Positions 38,127 through 47,957 of a stretch of DNA of 64,000 bases are shown here, one piece after another. The position numbers were made by a program, and so were the translations under genes. The notes beneath the pieces were generated by a model. The model did no database searches and had not been told where the DNA came from. It saw only the letters and a program-made list of their open reading frames with translations. Source of the DNA: Kaustia mangrovi (GTDB lineage: Bacteria; Pseudomonadota; Alphaproteobacteria; Rhizobiales; Im1); assembly GCF_015482775.1 (NCBI RefSeq), contig NZ_CP058214.1, forward strand, positions 1,054,001 to 1,118,000, read 5' to 3'. Numbering within the stretch: the stretch's first letter is position 1; every line of letters begins with the position of its first letter.

Positions 38127-39254
38127 CTATTCAGCCGCAATCCGCCGCGATTGCAAGAGCGACTGGCGAACGGGCCGCGCCTCCGCGAAGAGTTGCCCAC
38201 AGGCGAGCACGGGATGGCCGATGATGTCGCGCAGCGTCTCCTCGCGGTCGACACCGGTCACGATGGTCTGCAATCCGAGGGTCCAGGCGGCGCCCATCAC
38301 AGCGGCGAGCCGCGTATCCGCGCCGTCCACCGGCTGTCCTGCCAGGCGCGCGGCCACATCGCAATGGAGCATCAGGAAGTCGATCCCGTTGCGGGCGAGA
38401 TGGGCGGGATCGTGATCGGGGTCGTCGTCGATCTCCACCGCGAGCCCCGTTCCCCGGCGGGCGAGCGCCGCCAGCCGGTCGGCGAGGCGTCCGGCCATGT
38501 CGGTAGGACGCGGCGCGATCGCGGAGACGACGATGCCCTCCTCGCGCGCGCCGAGATCGTCGATCATGGCCTGCAGGCGCTCCAGGGCCCCGTCATCGGC
38601 CAGCATGGCGGCGGGAACCGGACAGAAGATCCGCGCGCTCCGGCCGGTCTCGCGCAGATGCCGCTGGATCGCCGTCGCCTGCCCGACCGTTTCCAGGGCC
38701 ATGGCAAGGGCCGGCTCGCCGGACGGCGCGGATCGGCGCAGGCGGTCGGGCGCGACCGCCGTGCCGTCTTCCAGGCGCGCGCCGAGCGAGGCGAGATAAT
38801 GACAGGTCCGCAGATTGGCGAGATCGATGACCGGCTCCAGATAGAGCTCGCCGCGCCCCTCCGCGATGAGGGCGTGGACCGTCCGGGGCCCGAGCGGCCC
38901 GCCGTCGAGGCGCGGCTCCATCGGCGCGGCCGCCTCCGCGGCCGGGCCAGCCTCCTCGCGCTCCGTCGCGGGGTCGGGTATGGAGCCGGCTTGTTCGGGT
39001 TCGGCCGTCATGGCGCCCTCGATGGCGCTCTCAGATGCGGTACGCCCCGTCTGCGCCCTGTATGCCAAGGCGCCGGCCAGCTGGGCGACGGCGACGAGGA
39101 CGAGCCCCGTGGCCAGCACCGCATCCACCGGATCGAGCCCGGTGGCGGCCAGCAGCAGGAAGACGGCCAGAGCCAGCACGACAGCCGCGGCAGCGCTCAA
39201 TGCCGCAATCGTCGTTCGGGAAGGCCCCGGCTCCACCCTTCGTCCCGTCTGCAT
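38127..39254 (-). CDS. Membrane protein with degenerate EAL domain
   Basis: Protein of 375 aa with two N-terminal helices (IAALSAAAAVVLALAVFLLL and VLATGLVLVAVAQLAGALAY), an acidic linker, and an EAL-like domain from about residue 120. The fold pattern is visible (ELYLEPVIDLANLRTCHYLA, VEIDDDP, FLMLHCDVA, LQTIVTGVDREETL), but the EAL signature is replaced by LASLGARL and the DDFG and KID blocks are lost. Phosphodiesterase activity is therefore unlikely; a binding or partner role is possible. The start at 39254 is tentative. Lies 37 bp upstream of the HAD gene. Confidence 0.75.
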   Translation of the reverse strand: MQTGRRVEPGPSRTTIAALSAAAAVVLALAVFLLLAATGLDPVDAVLATGLVLVAVAQLAGALAYRAQTGRTASESAIEGAMTAEPEQAGSIPDPATEREEAGPAAEAAAPMEPRLDGGPLGPRTVHALIAEGRGELYLEPVIDLANLRTCHYLASLGARLEDGTAVAPDRLRRSAPSGEPALAMALETVGQATAIQRHLRETGRSARIFCPVPAAMLADDGALERLQAMIDDLGAREEGIVVSAIAPRPTDMAGRLADRLAALARRGTGLAVEIDDDPDHDPAHLARNGIDFLMLHCDVAARLAGQPVDGADTRLAAVMGAAWTLGLQTIVTGVDREETLRDIIGHPVLACGQLFAEARPVRQSLLQSRRIAAE

Positions 39255-39339
39255 CCCTGAGATCCGCCCGCCTATCGCTCCTTTCGGGAAGATTACACTC
39301 AAAAAGTGTACATTCAAACCGCCCAATACCGGAAGTCGA

Positions 39340-40689
39340 TCAATCCAGCGCACGGAGCACGCGGCGTGTCGCGTCGAAGAGCTGGCCGATCTTGTCCTCG
39401 CCGATGATCAGGGGCGGCGACAGCGCAATCGTGTCGGCGGTGATGCGGATCATGGTGTCATGGTCGTGAAACGCGGTCTTCATGGCCTGATAGCCGCGCT
39501 GGCCGGGCTTGCCCTCCACAGGCTCCAGATCGATGCCGGCGACAAGCCCGATGGTGCGGATATCGGCGACATGCGGCTCGCCCCTGAGTGCATGGGCGGC
39601 ATCCGCCCACATCTCCTCCAGGGCCAGCGCGCGCTCGAACAGGCCCTCGTCGCGATAGAGGTCGAGGGTCGCCACTCCCGCCGCCGCGGCCACCGGATGG
39701 CCGGTATAGGTATAGCCGTGGAACAGCTCGATGGCGTGCTCGGGCCCGTTCATGAAGGCCTGGTAGATATGGTCGCGAACCAGCACGCCGCCGAGCGGGA
39801 TCGTGCCGCCCGTCACCCCCTTGGCGAAGGTGATGATATCGGGAAGGACGCCATAGCGTTCCGCGGCGAAGGCGTGGCCCAGCCGGCCGAATGCCGTGAT
39901 CACCTCGTCGAAGACCAGCAGGATGCCATGCCTGTCGCAGATCTCGCGCAGGCGCTTCAGATATCCCTTGGGCGGCGCGAGCACGCCGGTCGAGCCGGCC
40001 ATCGGCTCCACGATCACTGCCGCGATGGTGGAGGCGTCGTGAAGGGCGACGAGCCGCTCCAGATCGTCTGCCAGATGCGCGCCCCACTCCGGCTCGCCGC
40101 GCGAATAGGCCTGGTGCTCGCGGTCATAGGTGTGGCGCAGGTGATCGGCGCCGGCCAGAGCCGTGCCGAAGAACTTCCGGTTGGGCGCGATCCCGCCCAC
40201 CGAAATTCCGCCGAAGCCCACGCCGTGATAGCCGCGTTCGCGCCCGATCAGCCGGGTGCGCGAGCCCGCCCCCGTCACATTGTGATAGGCCAGCGCGATC
40301 TTGAGCGCGGTATCGGCGGCTTCCGAGCCCGAATTACAGAAGAAGGCATAGTTGAGATCGCCCGGCGCGAGCGTCGTCAGCCGCGACGCGAGCTCGAAGG
40401 CCTTCGGATGGCCGAACTGGAAATTCGGCGCGAAGTCGAGCTCGGCCGCCTGGCGCTGGATCGCCTCCACGATGGGGCCGCGGCAATGGCCCGCATTGGA
40501 GCACCACAGCCCCGCCGTGCCGTCCATGATCGCGCGCCCGTCGGCGGCGTAGTAATGCATGTCCTTCGCGCGCGAGATCAGCCGCGGCGCTTGCTTGAAA
40601 TCGCGGTTCGGCGTGAACGGCATCCAGAAGGATTCGAGATCGTTCGGAGACGGTTCCCACACCGTTTCGGCGGCCTGTGCTTCGGACAT
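39340..40689 (-). CDS. Class III aminotransferase (omega-amino acid:pyruvate type)
   Basis: PLP aminotransferase (449 aa) close to beta-alanine/omega-amino acid-pyruvate transaminases. FWMPFTPNRDFKQAPRLI at the N-terminus, NSGSEAADTALKIALAYHN, the FDEVITAFGR aspartate motif and TFAKGVTGG with the PLP lysine are visible. GGAGGTGTCTTCAG precedes the ATG. Exact substrate not decidable. Confidence 0.9.
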   Translation of the reverse strand: MSEAQAAETVWEPSPNDLESFWMPFTPNRDFKQAPRLISRAKDMHYYAADGRAIMDGTAGLWCSNAGHCRGPIVEAIQRQAAELDFAPNFQFGHPKAFELASRLTTLAPGDLNYAFFCNSGSEAADTALKIALAYHNVTGAGSRTRLIGRERGYHGVGFGGISVGGIAPNRKFFGTALAGADHLRHTYDREHQAYSRGEPEWGAHLADDLERLVALHDASTIAAVIVEPMAGSTGVLAPPKGYLKRLREICDRHGILLVFDEVITAFGRLGHAFAAERYGVLPDIITFAKGVTGGTIPLGGVLVRDHIYQAFMNGPEHAIELFHGYTYTGHPVAAAAGVATLDLYRDEGLFERALALEEMWADAAHALRGEPHVADIRTIGLVAGIDLEPVEGKPGQRGYQAMKTAFHDHDTMIRITADTIALSPPLIIGEDKIGQLFDATRRVLRALD

Positions 40690-40817
40690 CTGAAGACACC
40701 TCCATAGAAACGACGGCCCCCGCGCGGAGGGCTCCGCGGACCAAGGGGACCACGGTTAGCCTAGAGCAAGCGCGGGCCGGGGTGAAGATCGCCCCGCCCG
40801 CACAGTCTCCGCCCGGT

Positions 40818-41606
40818 TCACTCGGGAACCGGCACCATGTAGTTGAGCGGCAGACGCCCGCCATCGGCAAAGACGGTCTGGCCGGTCACGTAGCTCGCAT
40901 CGTCGGAGGCCAGGAACGCCGCGACGCCCGCGATCTCGCGCGGCTCGCCGATGCGGCCGAGCGGCGTGCGCGACAGGATGGTATTCCGGGCATTCTTGTC
41001 GTTGACGACGGACTTCAGCATGTCGGTCATGATGCTGCCCGGGCCGATGGCATTGCAGCGGATGCCATAGGGGGCGAGCGAGATGGCGATCACCTTGGTG
41101 AGCTGGCTGACGCCGCCCTTGGAGATGCTGTAAGGCACCTGGGTCGGCAATGCGAACACGGAGTTGATGGACGACATGTTGATGATCGTGCCGGGCGCGC
41201 GGCCCTCCTCAATCTGACGCACCATCTGCCGGGCCACCGTCTGGGCCGCAAGGAAGGCGCCCTTCAGGTTGATGCCGAGAACCCGGTCGAAATCCTCCTC
41301 CGCGAGATCGAGGAAATCCGCCGCATGCACCACGCCCGCATTGTTGATCAGGACGTCGACGGCGCCATAGGCCTCCACCGTCGCGGTGACCAGATTGCGC
41401 ACATCGAGCCGCTCCGTCACGTTGCAGGCGACGAAGCGCGCCTCGTTGCCGGCCTCGCGGATCGCGGCGGCCGCCTGCTCGCCGGCCTCCTCGTCCACAT
41501 CGGCAATCACGACGCTCGCGCCGTCCGCGGCGAAACGCTCCGCGCACGCCAGACCGATACCGTGGGCGGCGCCGGTCACGATCGCCACCTTGTCCTTCAA
41601 AGCCAT
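40818..41606 (-). CDS. Short-chain dehydrogenase/reductase
   Basis: Classical SDR (262 aa): cofactor loop TGAAHGIG, NNAGVVHAA, catalytic Ser in INMSSINS and Tyr-Lys in PYSISKGG. The acidic residue in VVIADVDEEAGE suggests NAD(H) preference. Start ATG 41606 has GGGAGG upstream; a start 11 codons earlier is rejected. Similar to 3-oxoacyl-ACP reductase-like and sugar dehydrogenases; substrate unknown. Same strand as prpE and the aminotransferase. Confidence 0.9.
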   Translation of the reverse strand: MALKDKVAIVTGAAHGIGLACAERFAADGASVVIADVDEEAGEQAAAAIREAGNEARFVACNVTERLDVRNLVTATVEAYGAVDVLINNAGVVHAADFLDLAEEDFDRVLGINLKGAFLAAQTVARQMVRQIEEGRAPGTIINMSSINSVFALPTQVPYSISKGGVSQLTKVIAISLAPYGIRCNAIGPGSIMTDMLKSVVNDKNARNTILSRTPLGRIGEPREIAGVAAFLASDDASYVTGQTVFADGGRLPLNYMVPVPE

Positions 41607-41751
41607 ATCTGGCCTCCCTCTCTCCTCGTCTCCCCGCACCGTCGCAGGGGTCTACGGGGCACCATCCTGAAAAACGCCCGCCTCGGGCAGCCCATGACGC
41701 GCCTCCCGAACCGCTCGAAATCATGGGCTGTCGTGCAAGAAAGCCGGCGGG

Positions 41752-43653
41752 CTAGATAGAGAATCCGTGTTTCTTCATTGCCGCGGCAATCTCGTCCAGT
41801 ATCGCCGGGTCGTCAATGGTTGCGGGCATCGACCACTCCTCGTGGTCGGCCATCTTGCGGATCGTGCCGCGCAGAATCTTGCCGGAGCGCGTCTTGGGCA
41901 GCCGGTCGACCACCATGGCCGACTTGAAGGCCGCCACCGGACCGATCTCGTCGCGCACGAGCCCGACCACCTCGCTCTCCACCTCCTCGGTGGGGCGGTT
42001 GACGCCCGATTTGAGCACAACGAAGCCGACCGGAACCTGCCCCTTGAGCTGGTCGGCGATCCCGACCACGGCGCATTCGGCCACATCGCGGTGATTGGCG
42101 ATGGCCTCCTCCATGGCGCCGGTCGACAGCCTGTGGCCGGCCACATTGATGATGTCGTCGGTGCGCGACATGATGAAGACGTAACCGTCCTCGTCCATGT
42201 AGCCCGCATCGCCTGTCTGGTAGTAGCCGGGATAGGCGGCGAGATAGCTCTCCCGGAAGCGCTCGTCATTCTGCCACAGCGTCGGCAGGCAGGCCGGCGG
42301 CAACGGCAGGGCGATGCAGATCGCGCCGAGCTCGCCGCGCGGCATCTCCTTGCCGTCCGGTCCCAGAATGCGCACGTCGTAGCCCGGCATGGGCACGGTC
42401 GGCGAGCCGTATTTGACGGGCAGCGTGCCGAGCCCGACGGGGTTGGCCGCAATCGCCCAGGCCGTCTCCGTCTGCCACCAATGGTCGATGACGGGGACCG
42501 ACAGCATCTCCTCCGCCCACTTGACGGTGTCGGGGTCGGCCCGCTCGCCGGCCAGGAACAGGGTGCGGAACTGGGTGAGATCGTAGCGCTCGATGAACTT
42601 GCCGCCGGGATCCTCCTTCTTGATCGCGCGGAAGGCGGTCGGGGCGGTGAACAGGGCGGCCACCCCGTGCTCGGAGATCACGCGCCAGAAGACGCCCGCA
42701 TCGGGCGTGCCCACGGGCTTGCCCTCGAACAGGATCGTCGTGCACCCGTGCAGCAGCGGCGCATAGACGATATAGGAATGGCCGACCACCCAGCCGACAT
42801 CGGAGGCCGCCCAGAAGACCTCGCCCGGATCCACGCCGTAGACCGCATCCATGCTCCATTTGAGCGCGACCATATGCCCGCCATTGTCGCGCACCACGCC
42901 CTTGGGCACGCCGGTGGTGCCGGAGGTGTAGAGGATATAGAGCGGATCGGTGGCGAGCACGGGCACGCAGTCGGCCTTGAGCTCCTCGTTGCGGGCCTTG
43001 CTCATCAGTTCGGCCCAGTCGTGGTCGTAGCCCGGCTTCAGCGTCGCCGCCTCCTGCTCGCGCTGGAGGACGATGGTGCCCTCGGGCTTGAAGTCCGACT
43101 GGTCGATCGCCCTGTCGAGAAGCGGCTTGTAGGCGACGATACGCCCGGGTTCGACCCCGCAGGAGGCCGACACGATCAGCCTCGGCTTGGCGTCGTTGAT
43201 CCGTGTGGCGAGCTCGTGGGCCGCGAAGCCGCCGAAGACCACCGAATGGATCGCGCCGATGCGCGCACAGGCCAGCATGGCGATCACCGCCTCCGGCACC
43301 ATGGGCATGTAGAGGATGACCCGGTCGCCCTTCGCGACGCCGCGCTGCTGAAGAACGGCGGCGAAGGTCGCCACCTCCTCCAGGAGCTCGTCATAGCTAT
43401 AGGTGCGCTCCGCCCCGGTGATCGGGCTGTCGTAAATCAGGGCCGGCTGCCCGCCGCGGTCGCGCTCCACATGGCGGTCGAGGCAGTTGTAGCAGGTATT
43501 GCATTCCGCGCCGACGAACCAGCGGTCGAGCCCGTCGACCTCGGCATAGACCCGGTCCCACTTGCGGAACCAGTCGATCTCGCTGGCGGCCTCCGCCCAG
43601 AACCCCTCCGAATCGGCCTTCCAGCGCTCATAGATCTCGTGATATCGACTCAT
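41752..43653 (-). CDS. prpE: Propionyl-CoA synthetase
   Basis: Acyl-CoA synthetase (633 aa) activating propionate. The N-terminal RWKADSEGFWAEAASEIDWF and NTCYNCLDRHVE are typical of the acetyl/propionyl-CoA synthetase group. YTSGTTGVPKGVVRDNGGH is the AMP-binding loop; HWWQTETAW and VAGHRLSTGAMEEAI follow. C-terminal KTRSGKILRGTIRK carries the catalytic, acetylatable lysine. CYNCLDRH and the RDNGGH block favour PrpE over Acs. Start 43653 chosen by homology with GGGAGG upstream. Confidence 0.9.
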   Translation of the reverse strand: MSRYHEIYERWKADSEGFWAEAASEIDWFRKWDRVYAEVDGLDRWFVGAECNTCYNCLDRHVERDRGGQPALIYDSPITGAERTYSYDELLEEVATFAAVLQQRGVAKGDRVILYMPMVPEAVIAMLACARIGAIHSVVFGGFAAHELATRINDAKPRLIVSASCGVEPGRIVAYKPLLDRAIDQSDFKPEGTIVLQREQEAATLKPGYDHDWAELMSKARNEELKADCVPVLATDPLYILYTSGTTGVPKGVVRDNGGHMVALKWSMDAVYGVDPGEVFWAASDVGWVVGHSYIVYAPLLHGCTTILFEGKPVGTPDAGVFWRVISEHGVAALFTAPTAFRAIKKEDPGGKFIERYDLTQFRTLFLAGERADPDTVKWAEEMLSVPVIDHWWQTETAWAIAANPVGLGTLPVKYGSPTVPMPGYDVRILGPDGKEMPRGELGAICIALPLPPACLPTLWQNDERFRESYLAAYPGYYQTGDAGYMDEDGYVFIMSRTDDIINVAGHRLSTGAMEEAIANHRDVAECAVVGIADQLKGQVPVGFVVLKSGVNRPTEEVESEVVGLVRDEIGPVAAFKSAMVVDRLPKTRSGKILRGTIRKMADHEEWSMPATIDDPAILDEIAAAMKKHGFSI

Positions 43654-43845
43654 GAACCCGTGTTCCTCCCGGCGCTTCCCTTTTGACCTCTGACCCTTGC
43701 TGGCCGACATTGTTCAAAGCCGCCCGGCCGATTGCAAGGGGAACGTCCGTGCCGTCTGGCCGCAGACGCCGTCGCGTGCGATGAAGGAAGACCGGCGGGA
43801 ACAAGCCCGTCAACATCCGTCGTTCAGCATGTATCCCGCCACCCC

Positions 43846-44604
43846 ATGATCACCGACCCCTGGTTCTATGCCGCCGCCGTGCCGGCCGTCATTCTCGTCG
43901 GCATGGCGAAGGGCGGCTTCGGCGGCGCCATCGCCCTGCTCGGCGTGCCGCTCATGAGCCTCGTCATCTCTCCGGTCCAGGCCGCGGGCATCCTGCTGCC
44001 CATCCTCGTGGCGATGGATCTCGTGGGGCTTGCCGCCTACCGGCGCCGCTATCACGTGCCGAGCCTGAAGATCCTTATCCCGCCGGCCATTGTGGGCGTC
44101 GGCATAGGCTGGCTGACCGCCTCCGTGGTCACCGAGGCACATGTGCGACTCATTGTCGGCGTCGTGGCGCTCGCCTTCACCCTCGACTACTTCCTGCGCG
44201 GGACAAGGCGTCCGGCGGCGGCCACCAACCGGATCAAGGGAGGCTTCTGGGCGACGGTCGCCGGGTTCACCAGCTTCGTCTCCCATGCCGGCGGCCCGCC
44301 GCTCCAGATGTATCTGCTCCCGCTCAGGCTCGATCCGCGGCTCTTCGCCGGCACCTCGGTCATCTTCTTCGCCGTGGTCAACGCCACCAAGCTCGTCCCC
44401 TATTACGCGCTCGACCAGCTCCGGCTGGGCAATCTTGAGACCTCCGCCGTCCTCCTGCCGCTCGCGCCGCTGGCCACGCTGACCGGCGTGTGGCTCGTCA
44501 AGGTGGTCGAGCCGGCGCGCTTCTACCGGATCACCTATGCCGCGGTCTTTATCGTCTCCTTCAAGCTCATCCATGACGGGCTTGCAGGCACAGGGCTGAT
44601 CTAG
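43846..44604 (+). CDS. TauE/SafE family sulfite/anion exporter-like permease
   Basis: Membrane protein (252 aa, about seven to eight helices) of the TauE/SafE (DUF81) family. Two related halves show the family pattern GMAKGGFGGAIALLGVPLMS and FTSFVSHAGGPPLQMYLLP. Transported substrate could be sulfonate, sulfite or organic acid. The start 43846 follows homology; no strong ribosome site is visible. Divergent from prpE. Confidence 0.88.
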   Translation: MITDPWFYAAAVPAVILVGMAKGGFGGAIALLGVPLMSLVISPVQAAGILLPILVAMDLVGLAAYRRRYHVPSLKILIPPAIVGVGIGWLTASVVTEAHVRLIVGVVALAFTLDYFLRGTRRPAAATNRIKGGFWATVAGFTSFVSHAGGPPLQMYLLPLRLDPRLFAGTSVIFFAVVNATKLVPYYALDQLRLGNLETSAVLLPLAPLATLTGVWLVKVVEPARFYRITYAAVFIVSFKLIHDGLAGTGLI

Positions 44605-44648
44605 GCATATAGTCGCGCGGAGATATCAAGGGGAGAAACGTCTCGACG

Positions 44649-46277
44649 ATGGCCACGAACCCGTACGACATCGCGCTCGGCAAAACGCCGGCCAACTATC
44701 AGCCGCTGACGCCGCTGTCCTTCCTCGAGCGCGCGGCCCGCACCCATCCCGACCATATCGCCATCGTCCATGGCGGCCAGCGGGTGAGCTACGCGGCCTT
44801 CTACGAGCGCGCGTGCCGCCTCGCCTCCGCGCTGAGCGCGCGCGGCATCGCCAAGGGCGACACGGTGTCCGTGATCCTCTCCAACACGCCGCCCATGCTG
44901 GAGGCGCATTACGGCGTGCCGATGACCGGCGCGGTGCTGCATTCCATCAATACGCGCCTCGACGCGGCCAATATCGCCTTCATGCTCGACCACGCCGAGG
45001 CGAAGGTGGTGATCACGGACCGCGAGTTTGCCGACACCATGGCCGAAGCGCTTCGGCTCGCCAAGGTCGAGCCTCTGGTCATCGACTATGACGATCCGGA
45101 ATTTCCCCAGGCCGGCGCGCGGCTCGGCGAGATCGACTACGAGGATTTCGTGGCGTCCGGCGATCCGGACTATCGCTGGGTGTGGCCCGACGACGAGTGG
45201 GACGCGATCTCGCTCAACTACACCTCCGGCACCACCGGCAACCCGAAAGGCGTGGTCTACCACCATCGCGGCGCAGCGCTCATGTGCTACGCCAACATGG
45301 TGGCCGCCGGCATGGGCAAGCATCCCGTCTATCTGTGGACGCTGCCCATGTTCCACTGCAATGGCTGGTGCTTCCCCTGGACTATCTCGCTGCTGGCGGG
45401 CACCCATGTGTGCCTGCGCTGGGTCCGGGCGGACGCGATGTACGACGCGCTTTCGAGCCATGGCGTGACCCATATGTGCGGCGCGCCGATCGTCATGTCG
45501 ACGCTCATCCATGCCTCCGACGCGGACAGGAAGGCGCTGGACCATACGGTGGAGTTTATCACCGCGGCCGCGCCGCCGCCCGAGTCCGTCCTCGCGGCGA
45601 TGGAGGATGCGGGCTTTGCCGTGACCCATGTCTATGGCCTCACCGAGACCTACGGTCCCGCCGTCGTCAATGAGTGGAAGGCGGCGTGGAACGCGCTCGA
45701 CAGCGGCGCGAAGGCGACGCGCAAGGCGCGCCAGGGCGTGCGCTATCCGGCACTGGAGGATCTCGACGTCATCGACCCGGAGACGATGGAGCCCGTGCCC
45801 CCCGATGCGGAGACGCTCGGCGAGGTCATGGTGCGCGGCAACATCGTCATGAAGGGCTATCTGAAGAACGCGCAGGCCACCGACGAGGCCTTCCGCGGCG
45901 GCTGGTTCCATACCGGCGATCTGGGCGTCATGCACCCGGATGGCTACATCCAGCTCAAGGATCGCTCCAAGGACATCATCATCTCCGGCGGCGAGAACAT
46001 CTCCTCCATCGAGGTGGAGGAAGTGCTCTACAAGCACCCCGACATCCAGGCTGCCGCCGTCGTCGCCAAGCCGGACGAAAAATGGGGCGAGACTCCGTGC
46101 GCCTTCGTGGAGCTCAAGCCCGACCGGCAGGCCAATGCCGTGGAGATCATCGCCTTCTGCCGCGAGCATCTCGCCCATTACAAGGCGCCGCGCCATGTGG
46201 TGTTCGGCGAGCTGCCGAAGACCTCCACCGGCAAGATCCAGAAATTCCGGCTGCGCGAGCAGGCGCGAGACACGTGA
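44649..46277 (+). CDS. Acyl-CoA synthetase (medium/long-chain or MMPA-CoA ligase type)
   Basis: AMP-forming acid-CoA ligase (542 aa): YTSGTTGNPKGVVYHHRGA nucleotide loop, MFHCNGWCFPW, VYGLTETYGPA, GWFHTGDLGVMHPDGY and C-terminal KTSTGKIQKFRLRE with catalytic lysine. It belongs to the group containing fatty-acyl-CoA synthetases and 3-methylmercaptopropionyl-CoA ligase (DmdB); residues do not settle the substrate. Starts 45 bp after the TauE gene, so probably one transcript. Confidence 0.9.
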   Translation: MATNPYDIALGKTPANYQPLTPLSFLERAARTHPDHIAIVHGGQRVSYAAFYERACRLASALSARGIAKGDTVSVILSNTPPMLEAHYGVPMTGAVLHSINTRLDAANIAFMLDHAEAKVVITDREFADTMAEALRLAKVEPLVIDYDDPEFPQAGARLGEIDYEDFVASGDPDYRWVWPDDEWDAISLNYTSGTTGNPKGVVYHHRGAALMCYANMVAAGMGKHPVYLWTLPMFHCNGWCFPWTISLLAGTHVCLRWVRADAMYDALSSHGVTHMCGAPIVMSTLIHASDADRKALDHTVEFITAAAPPPESVLAAMEDAGFAVTHVYGLTETYGPAVVNEWKAAWNALDSGAKATRKARQGVRYPALEDLDVIDPETMEPVPPDAETLGEVMVRGNIVMKGYLKNAQATDEAFRGGWFHTGDLGVMHPDGYIQLKDRSKDIIISGGENISSIEVEEVLYKHPDIQAAAVVAKPDEKWGETPCAFVELKPDRQANAVEIIAFCREHLAHYKAPRHVVFGELPKTSTGKIQKFRLREQARDT

Positions 46278-46478
46278 GTCTCCGCCGGAGGTGGGGCTGC
46301 CGGCGCGTCTCCCGCGTCATGGTGCGGGCGGCCCGTCCCGGCTCCGCCGCGCCCCAGCGCTTGCAACCAAGCCGGCCCACCCCCTGCCGACCGTCCCTGA
46401 CATCGCAGATCGCAGGGAACAGCCGCAAGACGTGGGCCGGCGCAGATCCAAAAGCTGGATTGACGTGCCGGTTTCCGG

Positions 46479-46661
46479 TCAGTGCGTACCGTTGAGTCTC
46501 GCCTCTACTCGGGCGATCTCGTCTTTCAGTTTGAGTTTTTCCCGTTTGAGGGACGCAAGCTTCAAGTCGTCTGCGGAGGGATTGGATTGAACGGTCTCGA
46601 TCTGGGCATCCAGCGAACGGTGCTTGGTAACCAGTTCATCGAGATGAGCTTGAAGCGACAT
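46479..46661 (-). CDS. DUF465 (YdcH-like) small coiled-coil protein
   Basis: Protein of 60 aa: LQAHLDELVTKHRSLDAQI...LKLASLKREKLKLKDEIARVE, the DUF465 helical hairpin. ATG 46661 with GGAG eight bases upstream; a longer frame to 46709 is rejected. Function unknown. Head-to-head with a second DUF465 gene. Confidence 0.88.
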   Translation of the reverse strand: MSLQAHLDELVTKHRSLDAQIETVQSNPSADDLKLASLKREKLKLKDEIARVEARLNGTH

Positions 46662-46846
46662 GGGCAATCTCCATGCTCCTCTGACAAGGTAACGACAGAA
46701 GTGTGACACAGCTCACAGAGCTTGTCGAACTGATGTGGAGATTGGTCGCGGACCTTGCCACCCCCTCCGTGAGCGCCAGTGTTCAAGGGCTTGCGCCCGT
46801 GTCGAAAGGTCGCAAGAATGGGTCCGGTCAATGTGGGAACCGTACG

Positions 46847-47050
46847 ATGGAAACGCCACAGGACGATCTGGGCGAACGGCTGGCCAGCCTCAGACAACAG
46901 CATCGCGATCTCGACGGAGCGATCGCCAGCCTGGAGAAGACAGGAACCGGGGATCAACTCCAGCTCAGGCGGCTGAAGAAGCAGAAGCTCCAGCTCAAGG
47001 ACGAGATCTCCCAGCTGGAAGACCAGTTGCTGCCCGATATCATCGCCTGA
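46847..47050 (+). CDS. DUF465 (YdcH-like) small coiled-coil protein, second copy
   Basis: Protein of 67 aa: GERLASLRQQHRDLDGAIASL...LQLRRLKKQKLQLKDEISQLEDQ, the same heptad pattern and KLxLKDEI core as the divergent gene at 46479-46661. ATG 46847 chosen because homology starts here; a frame reaching back to 46703 exists. Paralogue with about 185 bp of shared upstream region. Confidence 0.87.
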   Translation: METPQDDLGERLASLRQQHRDLDGAIASLEKTGTGDQLQLRRLKKQKLQLKDEISQLEDQLLPDIIA

Positions 47051-47306
47051 GCCCGGATATCCCCGGTCCGGCATCCGTTCTGGACCGGCAGCGCAATCTG
47101 TCCGGCAAGACGCGAAGATAGCGCACTACGGCGAACTCCCATGGCCCGCCAGTTACAACCGATCCGGCCGGACTACATCCCGCCGTGCCGGGAGGATTTC
47201 AAGCGCCGCCGGCCCCTGTCTTTCGCCATATCCAGACTTGTCCCGGACAATGGCGAACAGGACATGCGTCCGGTTCGGATCGACGCGTTCCCCGTGGCTA
47301 TCGCCC

Positions 47307-47957
47307 CTAGACCCCCACGGGCCCCGCCTCGCCCAAGGTTGCCACGCCGCGCCGGTGGCGGCGGGCCGCATACATGGCCTTGTCGGCCATGTCGATCACC
47401 TCGTAGCCACTGTCGCTGCCGTCGAAGGAGGCGACCCCGACGGATACCGAGATCGCGACGCCGCAATCGATGCCGACCAGGGTGTCGGCGCCGATATGGG
47501 TGCGGATGGCTTCCGCAAGGCGCCGTGCCTCGTGCACCTCGATCCGCTCCATGAGAATGCCGAACTCGTCTCCGCCGAGACGGCCGACCTTGTCGGTGCG
47601 CCGCACGCTCGCCATGAGCACCCGGCTCACATGCCGGAGCACGGAATCGCCTGCCGCATGACCATGGGTATCGTTGACCGCCTTGAGGCCGTCGACATCC
47701 AGATAGATCAGACAGGCGGCCACGCCATGGCGCCTGCTGGACGACCATGTGCGGTAAAGCTCCCGCTCGAAGGCGCGACGATTGAGCACCGGCGGAACCA
47801 GCGGGTCCTGGTCGACCGCCTCCTCCAGCTGACGCACACGCGCGCGTGTCGCATCCAGCTCGTCGCGAAGCCTTGCCAGTTCGCTGTGAAGACCCTCGAG
47901 CCCGTCGTCTGCAGAAGGCTCACCGAAACCGGGAAAGTCCGGTGCGGGCAAGTTCAT
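47307..47957 (-). CDS. Diguanylate cyclase (GGDEF domain)
   Basis: Soluble protein of 216 aa: a coiled-coil leader (LHSELARLRDELDATRARVRQLEE) then a GGDEF domain. The active site is intact (GRLGGDEFGIL, residues near 128-132) and LIYLDVDGLKAVNDTHGHAAGD supplies the metal-binding aspartate. No RxxD inhibitory site is evident. Start 47957 has GGGGAG five bases upstream; starts at 47969 and 48005 are in frame. The likely producer of c-di-GMP in this window. Confidence 0.9.
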   Translation of the reverse strand: MNLPAPDFPGFGEPSADDGLEGLHSELARLRDELDATRARVRQLEEAVDQDPLVPPVLNRRAFERELYRTWSSSRRHGVAACLIYLDVDGLKAVNDTHGHAAGDSVLRHVSRVLMASVRRTDKVGRLGGDEFGILMERIEVHEARRLAEAIRTHIGADTLVGIDCGVAISVSVGVASFDGSDSGYEVIDMADKAMYAARRHRRGVATLGEAGPVGV

